A stretch of 64,000 bases of DNA from VRUE01 sp963753585 (GTDB lineage: Bacteria; Actinomycetota; Thermoleophilia; Solirubrobacterales; 70-9). How positions within the stretch are numbered: the first letter of the stretch is position 1; each line of letters opens with the position of its first letter. Below are positions 53,096-62,209 of the stretch, one piece after another. Where the stretch lies: contig CAVWCU010000001.1 of assembly GCA_963753585.1 (NCBI GenBank), positions 868,001 through 932,000 of the forward strand, given 5' to 3'. Under the pieces are notes generated by a model. The model was given only the letters and a program-made list of their open reading frames with translations. It searched no databases and had not been told where the DNA came from. The position numbers were made by a program, and so were the translations under genes.

Positions 53096-54699
53096 CTACA
53101 GCGACCGCAGCCGCGTTTTCTCGACCCGGGCGAGCTTGCGTTTGAGTCGCTGGAACTGCTTCTCCTGCTCGGGCGTGCGCTCGTAGCCCTTGTAGGCGAG
53201 GTTCGTCTTCTCGAGCGGGTCCGTCTTCAGGTCGTACATCTCCCACTGCGGCCGCTTCTTGCTGTTCGACGTCGTGGTACTTGGCCAGCTTCCAGCGGCC
53301 TTCGCGGATGCTGACGATGTGGTTCGGCGGTTTCGGGTAGGGCCACTGGCCTGGCCGGACTGGAAGTCGTCGTAGGTGAAGACGACGTAGTCCTGCGCCG
53401 AGCGCTTGGACGACGGGCGAAGGACGAGCGAGGAGTAGTCGACACCCTGCCAGTTGGCCCGGGCCGACTCGTCGGCGCCGCCGCCAGGCTCGCCAGGGTC
53501 GGCAGGAAGTCGACATGGGAGACGAGCGCGTCGGTGCTCGGCCGGCTTCGGGAAGAGCTTCGGGTTCGAGTAGACGAGCGGCACCCGCGTCGCCTCCTCG
53601 TAGAAGTTGAAGTTCTTCTGCCGCATGCCGCCGTGGGTCAGGCCCATCTCGCCGTGGTCCGCGGTGCGGACGATCAGCGTGTTGTCGAAGAGGCCGGTCT
53701 CTTCGAGCTTGTCGAGGACGTTGACCAGGTAGTTGTCGGAGGAGCGCATCAGGTTGCCGTAGAAGTTCAGGTAGTTGCGCTTCTGCTCTTTGGTCTGCGG
53801 CTTCCCGGTGAGGTTGAAGATCCGCAGGAACTGTTCCTGGACCGATGGGCTTGGTCGAGAGGTCTTCGTCGGCGGTCTCGGGCAGGTCGATGCTCCCCTG
53901 CAGCCAGGAGTCGTCGTAGCCGGCTTCTTCGAAGGTGGTGTTCGGGTAGAAGAGGACGTCGTGCGGGTTGACGACCGAGATCACCATGAAGAAGGGCTGC
54001 TGCTGGGCCGCGGTCGAGCTGAGGTACTGCAGCGCCCCCTCGGTACCCGCTGCGAGCTGCCCTCCGATTCGATGAAGCGGCCGTCGTTGTCGACGAAGCC
54101 GCCGCCCGCCTCGGGGACGCTCTGGTTGGCGCCGGCGTCGGGCGGGTTCCAGCGCAGGAAGCCGTACTTTTCGAGGTCGGCGGGCACCGCGCTTCCGCCC
54201 CGGCCGGTTTCGAGCAGTGCCACTTGCCCTTGTAGACGACGTTGTAGCCGGCCGCCTTCATCACCGTGGCGAGGTTCGGCAGGTCGGTCGGCAGTTCGAC
54301 CTGCGGGTATTCGGAGGCCGGCATGTCTTCCTCGAGCGTGTACTTGACCCCGTGCTGGGCGGGGAAGTAGCCGCTCATCAGGGTCGAGCGCGCCGGCGAG
54401 CACATGCAGGCGTTGGTGAAGGCGCGTTCGAAGCTGAGCGCCGTGCGGCGCAGCCGCCGCATCCCGGGCAGGTTCTGGCGCAGCCAGTTCGGCGGGAAGT
54501 GCTGGATCGCCCGCTCCTGGTCGGTGAGGAAGAGGACGATGTTCATCCCGGCGACGTCGCGGCGCTTGCCTTTCGCCGCGGCGAGCGCCCGCTCGATCCC
54601 GCCGCTCTGGGCCAGCAGCGCCGCCGCCGCGGCGCTCGCGCCGGTGCCGAGCAGCTGCTTGCGGGTAAGGCCGCCTTGCGCTCGTCCGACTCGGCTCAT
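53096..54699 (-). pseudogene. Type I sulfatase, broken by several apparent frameshifts
   Basis: An exported sulfatase: N-terminal LTRKQLLGTGASAAAAALLA signal, metal-binding FLTDQER region, and CMCSPARSTLMSG with the Cys-x-Pro-x-Arg site converted to formylglycine. Later blocks KGKWHCSKP, VVNPHDVLFYPN, RTADHGEMG and MYDLKTDPLEKTNLA lie in alternating frames, with shifts near 54190, 54055, 53850, 53520, 53480 and 53280-53350. All expected blocks are present in order. It could be a real pseudogene or an artefact of the assembly. ATG 54699 overlaps the preceding gene's stop. Confidence 0.72.
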
Positions 54700-56131
54700 C
54701 TGTTCCTCCGGAAGACGTCGACGGCGTTGCTGCCGAACGAGGTCGAGTAGAGATAGCGGCCGTCGGGGCTGAGCGCGATCGAGCTGACGCCGCGCAGCGC
54801 CCGCGCCCGGCGTGCAGCCGGGGACCGACTTCGGTGCGAGGCAGCCCGCGCGGCCCGGCTTCTGGGCGAGCCCGCCGGATTTCCTGCCGCGGTCGAGGAC
54901 GGCGATCGCGCCGGTGGCGAACGCGGCGGCGTAGACGCTCGTCCCGTCGGGCGAGACCGCGAGCCCCTCGGGCGCGCTGAGAGCGCGGCCGAACGAGCAG
55001 CCGGCGGCGCGCAGGTAGATCAGGCAGCCGGCGGTCCCCGGCTTCTGCGCCAGGCCGCCGAGCGGGCGAGCGGCTGAACGAGGTGACGCTGTTGCTGAGC
55101 AGCGAGGTCACGTAGACGTCGTCGTCATCGGGGCTGACCGCCACCGCGTTGGCGCCGCTCAGCTGCACGCCGGTGGTGCAGCCCGTGAGCGGGCTCTCGA
55201 CGATGCAGCCGCTGCCGTCGGTCGCCTGGGTGAGGGTGCCGGTGGACGTGTCGCGAGCGAAGGCGACGAGGGCGTTGGAGAGGGCGCCGGCGACGTAGAC
55301 GCTCGTCGCCGTCGGCGCTGATCGCCATGCCCTCCGGCGCTTCCAGGCCGAGGCCGGTCGCGCAGCCGCTCGATCGCGCTGCGGCGATGCAGCCGGCGGT
55401 GCCTTCGGGCTGGGTCAGGGCGCCGGTGGCGCGGTCGCGGGCGAAGACCGCGACCGCGTTGCCGAAGAAGGAGCCGACGTAGACGTTGCGGCCGTCGGGG
55501 CTGACGACGAGGACGTCGGGGCCGACCAACGCCCGGCCGGTCGGCGCAGCCGGGGACGGGCAGCCCGGAGATGCAGCCGGCACCGCCGCGGAGCTGGCTG
55601 AGCGCGCCGGTCGAGACGTTGCGGCGGAAGACGGTGACGGAGTTGCTGTCCCGCGAGGTCGCGTAGACGGTAGCGGCCGTCGGGGCTGACCGCGACCGAG
55701 TTGGGGCCGTCGAGCCCGATCGCCTTGGCGCAGCCGCCGGCGCCTTTGGCGGCGATGCAGCCGTCGGTCCCGCTCCGCTGCAGCAGCGTGCCGGTGCGCT
55801 TGTTGCGGGCGAAGATCGCGATCGCGTCGCTGCGCGAGGAGGCGACGTAGACGTTCTTGCCGTCTGGGCTGAGCGCGATCGCGCGCGAGCCCATGAAGGG
55901 CCCGGGGCCCTTGAGGGCGCGCACCGCCGTGCAACCGCCCGCGGCGGAGCGGTCGGCCAGGCAGCCGCTCTTCCCGGAGAGCTGAACCAAGGTCCCGGGC
56001 TGCTTCGAGGGCTGGCGGGCGCCCTGCTTGGGCGCACCGAGCGCACTCGCCGGCAAGGCGAGCAGTGCCGCGAACGCGAACGCGGCGATGACCCGGGAGA
56101 CGCGCAGAAGGGATCGATGGGAGCGATGCAT
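54696..56131 (-). pseudogene. Exported beta-propeller (lactonase/YVTN-like), many apparent frameshifts
   Basis: Signal peptide (VIAAFAFAALLALPASALG) then repeated units such as AIALSPDGKNVYVASSRSD and VAVSPDGRYRLRDL, spread over all three frames with at least seven shifts between 54.8 and 55.7 kb, ending in ALSPDGRYLYSTSFGSNAV. About seven propeller blades separated by Cys-containing GCI segments. It resembles lactonase-type propellers of unknown role. Its stop overlaps the sulfatase start, so the two form an operon. Sequence errors are at least as likely as true decay. Confidence 0.65.
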
Positions 56132-56237
56132 TGGCAGTGGGGGTCTCCCAACCGGCCCAGATGCCCATGGGATAACCGGCCGGAGCCTATCCCCGCCCTC
56201 CGGACGCTTCCGCTAGCGCGAGAGCTTCAGGTTGCCC

Positions 56238-56744
56238 TCACCGGCCGACGTGCAGCTCGAGCGCGTGGATCTGGCTCTGGCCGAAGGTTCCCGTCTGCAC
56301 CGGGCCGGCAGCGCTGATCAGGTCGCCGGGGCCCGGCAGGGGGTGGGGCCGCAGTCCCTTGCGGACGTCGATCGCGGTCAGCCCCGGCCCCGTGATCCCT
56401 TGCGGGTCGCCGATGACGAAGTGGGCGTCGCCGTCGCCGTCGGGGTCGACGCGCTCGACGAAGACGATTCGCCCCTCGGCGCTGCGGCAACTGGGCAGGC
56501 CCGGTGGGCAGTGCGAGGGCTCGACCGCGTCGCCGGCACCCTCGCGGCCCGCGGGATCCGACAGTTCGACCACCGGCGGCGACGTGCCGGAGCCCGCCTC
56601 ACCGCCCCCGCCGCATCCCGGTGCGATGACGGCAAGGATCAGGGCAACCGCCGGCGCGGCGACAGCGCCGCGCCGGGCCCCTACCGCGAGCTCAAAGCCC
56701 CAGCGTCTTGGCGATGATTTCCCGCTGGATCTCACTGGTGCCAC
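56238..56744 (-). CDS. Putative lipoprotein of unknown function
   Basis: Up to 168 residues. A hydrophobic stretch ends in the lipobox-like IAPGC, followed by a Gly/Ser-rich linker; the C-terminal ~90 residues include RIVFVERVDPDGDGDAHFV and GDLISAAGPVQTGTFGQS, which could be an OB-type fold. The start is uncertain: the only ATG (56744) overlaps the acyl-CoA dehydrogenase end by 53 nt and adds about 25 odd residues before the signal. Confidence 0.55.
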   Translation of the reverse strand: MAPVRSSGKSSPRRWGFELAVGARRGAVAAPAVALILAVIAPGCGGGGEAGSGTSPPVVELSDPAGREGAGDAVEPSHCPPGLPSCRSAEGRIVFVERVDPDGDGDAHFVIGDPQGITGPGLTAIDVRKGLRPHPLPGPGDLISAAGPVQTGTFGQSQIHALELHVGR

Positions 56745-57834
56745 CGTAGATGGTGGAGACCAGGGTGGTGCGGACGTGGCGCTCCATGTCGTACTCGGTC
56801 GCGTAGCCGTAGCCGCCCATCATCTGCATCCCTTCCAGCGAGATCTTCTTCGCGGTTTCGGTCACCTTCAGCTTGGCCATCGAGGCCTCGCGGGGGAAGA
56901 GCTGGGTCGGGTCGGCGTCGACGCGTGCGGCGACGTCGTAGGTCAGCAGGCGGCTGCACTCGAGCTCGGTCGCGAGGTCGGCAAGGCGGTGGGAGATCGT
57001 CTGGAAGCTGCCGATCGGGCGGCCGAACTGCTTGCGCTCCTTGACGTAGACGAGCACGTCGTCCATCGCCCGCCGGGCGATGCCCAGCGACTGCGCGGCG
57101 ATGATCAGGCGCTCGACGTTGAGCCCCGCCATCAGCTGCATCCAGGCCTTGCCTTCCTCGCCGAGCAGGTTCTCGGCGGGGACATGGCAGTCGTCGAAGA
57201 AGACGTCGTTGACGATCCGCCCGCCCATCGTCTCGATGCCGCGGATCTCGACCCCCTCGGCGCCTTTGGGGATGCTCAGCATCGTCAGGCCCTCGTGCTT
57301 GGAGCCGCTGTCGTCGGTGCGGCAGACGAGCAGGATGTGGTCGGCGAGGTGCGCCTCGGAGATCCACGTCTTCTGGCCGTTGATCTTGTAGCCGCCGTTT
57401 TCGCGCACCGCCTTGCAGCGCAGAGCGCCTACGTCGGAGCCGGCCTCCGGCTCGGACATCGCGATCGCCTCGACCGAGCCCTTGACGATCCCGCCGAGGA
57501 TCTCCGCTTTCTGCGCGTCGGTGCCGAAGCGCTCATACGCGCCCGCGGTGATCGCAGTGACCGGGAAGCCGCCGATCGGGATCTGGCCGTAGGCCATCTC
57601 CTCGAGGAAGAGGCAGAGGTCGACCATGCCGCCGCCGGTACCCCCGTACTCCTCGGCGACCGCGATCCCGAGCCAGCCAAGGTCGGCGATCTTGGCGTAG
57701 AGCTCGGGGTTGTGGACCTCCTGCCCGCCGTTGGTGAGGGCGTCGCGCTGCTCGCGCGTCCCGCACTCGCGGGAGGCGAGGTCGCGGATCGCCTCGGCGA
57801 ATGCTTCCTGCTCGTTGGTGAACGTAACCGGCAT
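56692..57834 (-). CDS. Acyl-CoA dehydrogenase
   Basis: 380 residues. FAD-dependent alpha,beta-dehydrogenation of acyl-CoA. AMSEPEAGSDVGALRC (signature 1), MMGGYGYATEYDMERHVR (signature 2). At the position of the usual MCAD catalytic Glu (YEGT) it has YGGTSEIQ, while a glutamate is present in LNVERLIIA, as in isovaleryl- and long-chain-type enzymes, so the base has probably moved to that helix. It follows fadB by 31 nt. Confidence 0.93.
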   Translation of the reverse strand: MPVTFTNEQEAFAEAIRDLASRECGTREQRDALTNGGQEVHNPELYAKIADLGWLGIAVAEEYGGTGGGMVDLCLFLEEMAYGQIPIGGFPVTAITAGAYERFGTDAQKAEILGGIVKGSVEAIAMSEPEAGSDVGALRCKAVRENGGYKINGQKTWISEAHLADHILLVCRTDDSGSKHEGLTMLSIPKGAEGVEIRGIETMGGRIVNDVFFDDCHVPAENLLGEEGKAWMQLMAGLNVERLIIAAQSLGIARRAMDDVLVYVKERKQFGRPIGSFQTISHRLADLATELECSRLLTYDVAARVDADPTQLFPREASMAKLKVTETAKKISLEGMQMMGGYGYATEYDMERHVRTTLVSTIYGGTSEIQREIIAKTLGL

Positions 57835-57865
57835 CTCAGCTCCTTTTCGTCAGCGTGCGTCGGGT

Positions 57866-60070
57866 CTAGGCGGTCGCGGCCAGGGCGGCGCCCTGCTCGG
57901 CGTATGTCTCGCCGCGCTCGGCCTTCTCGACCAGGGACGCGGGGGGCTCGAAGCGCTCGCCGTACTTCTCGGCCAGCTCGCGCGCCCGGGCGACGAAGCC
58001 GGCCGGGCCGCCCTCGTAGCCGTCGATGTACTGGAGCACGCCGCCGGTCCAGGCGGGGAATCCGATCCCGAAGATCGAGCCGATGTTGGCGTCGGCGACG
58101 GACTCGATCACGCCCTCGTCGACGCACTTGACCGTCTCCAGGGACTCGGCGAACATCATCCGCTCCTCGAGGTCCCTGAGCGAGATCGAGGAGGGGTCCT
58201 CGACCGGCGGGAAGGCCTCGCTGAGGCCCTTCCAGAGGCCGACCCGCTTGCCGTCCTCGCCGTACTCGTAGAACCCCTTGCCGGCGAGGCGGCCGCCGCG
58301 GTCGAACTCGTCGAGCATGCGGTCGATCACCGTGGTCGAGGGATGGGTGCCGATGTCGATGCCCTCGGCCTCCGCCGCCGCTTCGTACTGCACGCGGATT
58401 TTGCGCATCAGGTTGAGGTTGAGCTCGTCGGAGAGCTGCAGCGCCGGAGCCGGGTAGCCGGCCTGCGAGGAGGCCTGCTCGATCGTCGGCGCGGGGATCC
58501 CCTCGGTCAGCATCGCGATCGCCTCGTTGATGAAGGTGCCGATCACGCGCGAGGTGAAGAACCCGCGCGAGTCGTTGACGACTATCGGGGTCTTCTTGAT
58601 CGCCTTGGCGACGTCGAGGGAGCGGTAGAGCGTTTCCTCGCTCGTCTGCTCGCCCTTGATGATCTCCAGCAGCGGCATCTTGTCCACCGGGCTGAAGAAG
58701 TGCAGCCCGATGAAGTCGGCCGGGCGGCTGACGCCCTCGGCGAGGTCGGTGATCGGCAGGGTCGAGGTGTTGGAGCCCAGCAGCGCGCCCTCGGCGAGGT
58801 GCGGCTCGATCTCGGCGAAGACCTCGGCCTTCACCTTCGGGTCCTCGAAGACGGCCTCGATCACCAGCTCGGCGCCGGCGGCGCCGGCCGGGTCGGCCGT
58901 CGGAGTGATGCGCGCCAGCAGCTCAGCGCCCTTCTCCTCGGTCATGCGGCCGCGCGAGACGGCCTTCTCGACCAGGCCCTGCGAGTAGCCCTTGCCGCGC
59001 TCGGCGGCCTCGAGGTCGACGTCCTTGAGCACGACCTCGATCCCGGCCTTGGCGCTGACGTAGGCGATCGCGGCGCCCATCATCCCGGCGCCGAGGACGA
59101 CCATCTTCTTCGGCTCGAAGGACTCGATCTCCTCCGGCCGGTTGCGGGCCCCGTTGACCTCCTGCAGGTCGAAGAAGAAGGCCTGGATCATGTTCTTCGC
59201 CACCTGGCCGGTGGCGAGGTCGACGAAGTAACGGCCCTCGATTTCGATCGCGTTGTCGAAGTCGACCTGGGCGCCCTCGACCGCCGCCGCCATGATGTGG
59301 TGCGGGGCCGGATAGTTGGCGCCCTTCAGCTGCTTGCGCAGGTTGGAGGGGAAGGCCGGCAGGGTCTGGGCCAGCTTCGGGTTTGACGGGGTGCCGCCGG
59401 GCATCTTGTAGCCGGGGGCGTCCCAGGGCTGGACCGCCTCGGGGTTGGCCTCGATCCAGGCCTTGGCGGCCGGGACCAGGTCGTCCTGGGTCGGGACGAC
59501 CTCGCCGATCAGGCCCATCTCCAGCGCCTTGTCCGGACGCAGTTCTTTGCCCTGCAGCAGCAGCTTCATCAGCGCGTCGGCAATGCCGAACATGCGCACC
59601 GAGCGGACGACGCCGCCGCCGCCCGGCAGCAGGCCGAGTTTGACCTCGGGGAAGCCGAGCTTGACCTTGGGGCTGTCGACGGCGATCCGGTTGTGGGTGG
59701 CGAGGCAGATCTCCAGGCCGCCACCGAGGGCGGCGCCGTTGATCGCGGCGACGACCGGGACGCCGAGCGTCTCCAGGCGGCGCAGCTGTCCCTTGACGAC
59801 TTTGAGGCCTTCGGCGAGATCGGCCGCGTGCTCCGGTCGCACCTGCTTGAGGTCGTTGAGGTCGCCGCCGGCGAAGAAGGTCTTCTTCGCCGAGGTGAGG
59901 ACGACGCCCTTGATCTCGTCCTTCTCGGCCTCGAGCCGCTCCACCGTCGCCCCCATCGAGGCGACGTAGGCAGCGTTCATCGTGTTCGCCGACTGGTTGG
60001 GGTCGTCGAGCGTGAGGACGACGATGCCGTCCTCGCCGTGCTCGTAGCGAATCGTCGTGCTCTCAGTCAT
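57866..60070 (-). CDS. fadB: Bifunctional enoyl-CoA hydratase / 3-hydroxyacyl-CoA dehydrogenase
   Basis: 734 residues. N-terminal crotonase domain (AALGGGLEICLATHNRI with oxyanion loop and hydratase acidic residues) and NAD-binding 3-hydroxyacyl-CoA dehydrogenase domain (VVLGAGMMGAAIAYV, GLHFFSPVDKMPLLEI with the catalytic His). Carries out steps 2 and 3 of beta-oxidation. It adjoins fadA directly, no gap. fadB versus fadJ cannot be told apart here. Confidence 0.95.
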   Translation of the reverse strand: MTESTTIRYEHGEDGIVVLTLDDPNQSANTMNAAYVASMGATVERLEAEKDEIKGVVLTSAKKTFFAGGDLNDLKQVRPEHAADLAEGLKVVKGQLRRLETLGVPVVAAINGAALGGGLEICLATHNRIAVDSPKVKLGFPEVKLGLLPGGGGVVRSVRMFGIADALMKLLLQGKELRPDKALEMGLIGEVVPTQDDLVPAAKAWIEANPEAVQPWDAPGYKMPGGTPSNPKLAQTLPAFPSNLRKQLKGANYPAPHHIMAAAVEGAQVDFDNAIEIEGRYFVDLATGQVAKNMIQAFFFDLQEVNGARNRPEEIESFEPKKMVVLGAGMMGAAIAYVSAKAGIEVVLKDVDLEAAERGKGYSQGLVEKAVSRGRMTEEKGAELLARITPTADPAGAAGAELVIEAVFEDPKVKAEVFAEIEPHLAEGALLGSNTSTLPITDLAEGVSRPADFIGLHFFSPVDKMPLLEIIKGEQTSEETLYRSLDVAKAIKKTPIVVNDSRGFFTSRVIGTFINEAIAMLTEGIPAPTIEQASSQAGYPAPALQLSDELNLNLMRKIRVQYEAAAEAEGIDIGTHPSTTVIDRMLDEFDRGGRLAGKGFYEYGEDGKRVGLWKGLSEAFPPVEDPSSISLRDLEERMMFAESLETVKCVDEGVIESVADANIGSIFGIGFPAWTGGVLQYIDGYEGGPAGFVARARELAEKYGERFEPPASLVEKAERGETYAEQGAALAATA

Positions 60071-61288
<1,218 letters not shown>

Positions 61289-61347
61289 GTTCAAGCTCCT
61301 CTTGGTTCGAAGTCGGTTTGGTTCGGCTGCGGCGCGGCAGCATAACA

Positions 61348-61377
61348 TTCAGTCGTGAACGCAAACTTTACTAGGAT
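61348..61377 (+). promoter_or_regulatory. Divergent fadA/tetR control region
   Basis: TTCAGTCGTGAA (61348-61359) is a partly symmetric element (TTCA-N4-TGAA). TTCAGT and TAGGAT (61372-61377) are 18 bp apart and the GTG at 61386 falls 8 nt later, suggesting a leaderless tetR mRNA controlled at the symmetric site. Tentative. Confidence 0.35.
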
Positions 61378-61385
61378 TGCCTTCC

Positions 61386-62000
61386 GTGCCGACCGCTGAG
61401 ACTCCCGCCCGCCGCAGCCAGGCCGAGCGCAGCTCCGCCACCCGCGAAGCCCTGCTCGACGCCACGATCGCCTCGCTGGTCGAGGACGGCTACGCGAACA
61501 CAACCACCAGCCGGGTCGCCGAGCGCGCCGGCGTCTCGCGCGGCGCCCACCTGCATCACTTCCAGACCCGCCAGGCCCTGGTCGCCGCCGCGATCGAGCG
61601 CCTGGCGCGACGCCGCTCGGCCGAGCAGCTGGCCGCAGCCGACGCCCTCCCCACCGGCCGCGAGCGCGTCGCCGCCGGCCTCGACTTCATCTGGTCCAAC
61701 TACGCCAGCCCGCTCTACCAGGCCGCGCTCGACCTCTGGACCGACGCCCGCACCGACGACGAGCTGCGCAAGGCCCTGGTCAGCGTCGAACGCGAGCTCG
61801 ACCGCCAGACCCTCGAGCTGGCCCGCCGCCTCTTCCCCGACCAGGCCGGCCGCCCCGACTTCGAGCGCCTGGTCGAGATGGCTGCCGCCACCGCCCGCGG
61901 CCTCGCCCTCCTCGACACCCTCCACCCGGGAGACGAGCGCAACCGCAAGCAGTGGGAGTTCTGCCGGGCCAGGCTGGTGGCGCTGTTCGAGGACGGATAG
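61386..62000 (+). CDS. TetR-family transcriptional regulator
   Basis: 204 residues from GTG 61386 (a TTG at 61377 is also open). HTH at about 18-62 with ATREALLDATIASLVEDGY and RVAERAGVSRGAHLHHF; the C-terminal domain is all-helical ligand-binding type. Divergent from the beta-oxidation operon, so it is probably its acyl-CoA- or fatty-acid-responsive repressor; that is inferred from position. Confidence 0.88.
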   Translation: MPTAETPARRSQAERSSATREALLDATIASLVEDGYANTTTSRVAERAGVSRGAHLHHFQTRQALVAAAIERLARRRSAEQLAAADALPTGRERVAAGLDFIWSNYASPLYQAALDLWTDARTDDELRKALVSVERELDRQTLELARRLFPDQAGRPDFERLVEMAAATARGLALLDTLHPGDERNRKQWEFCRARLVALFEDG

Positions 62001-62209
62001 ACCCGTCAGCGTTCCAAGGGGTCGTCAACCTCAAAGGCTGGGTAGGTAGTTCGAGCTATTTGCCGCCAGCTTGGCGTTCCACACCCACAACCCCCGCTAG
62101 CGGTCTTCAGCGCGACGTCAACCGTCCGGGTTTCGATAGCCCGCACGATGATCGGTCGGGTTCGGCAACCCTCGCGTCAAGTTGGAGTCGGCGAGGATCC
62201 AGATGCCCA

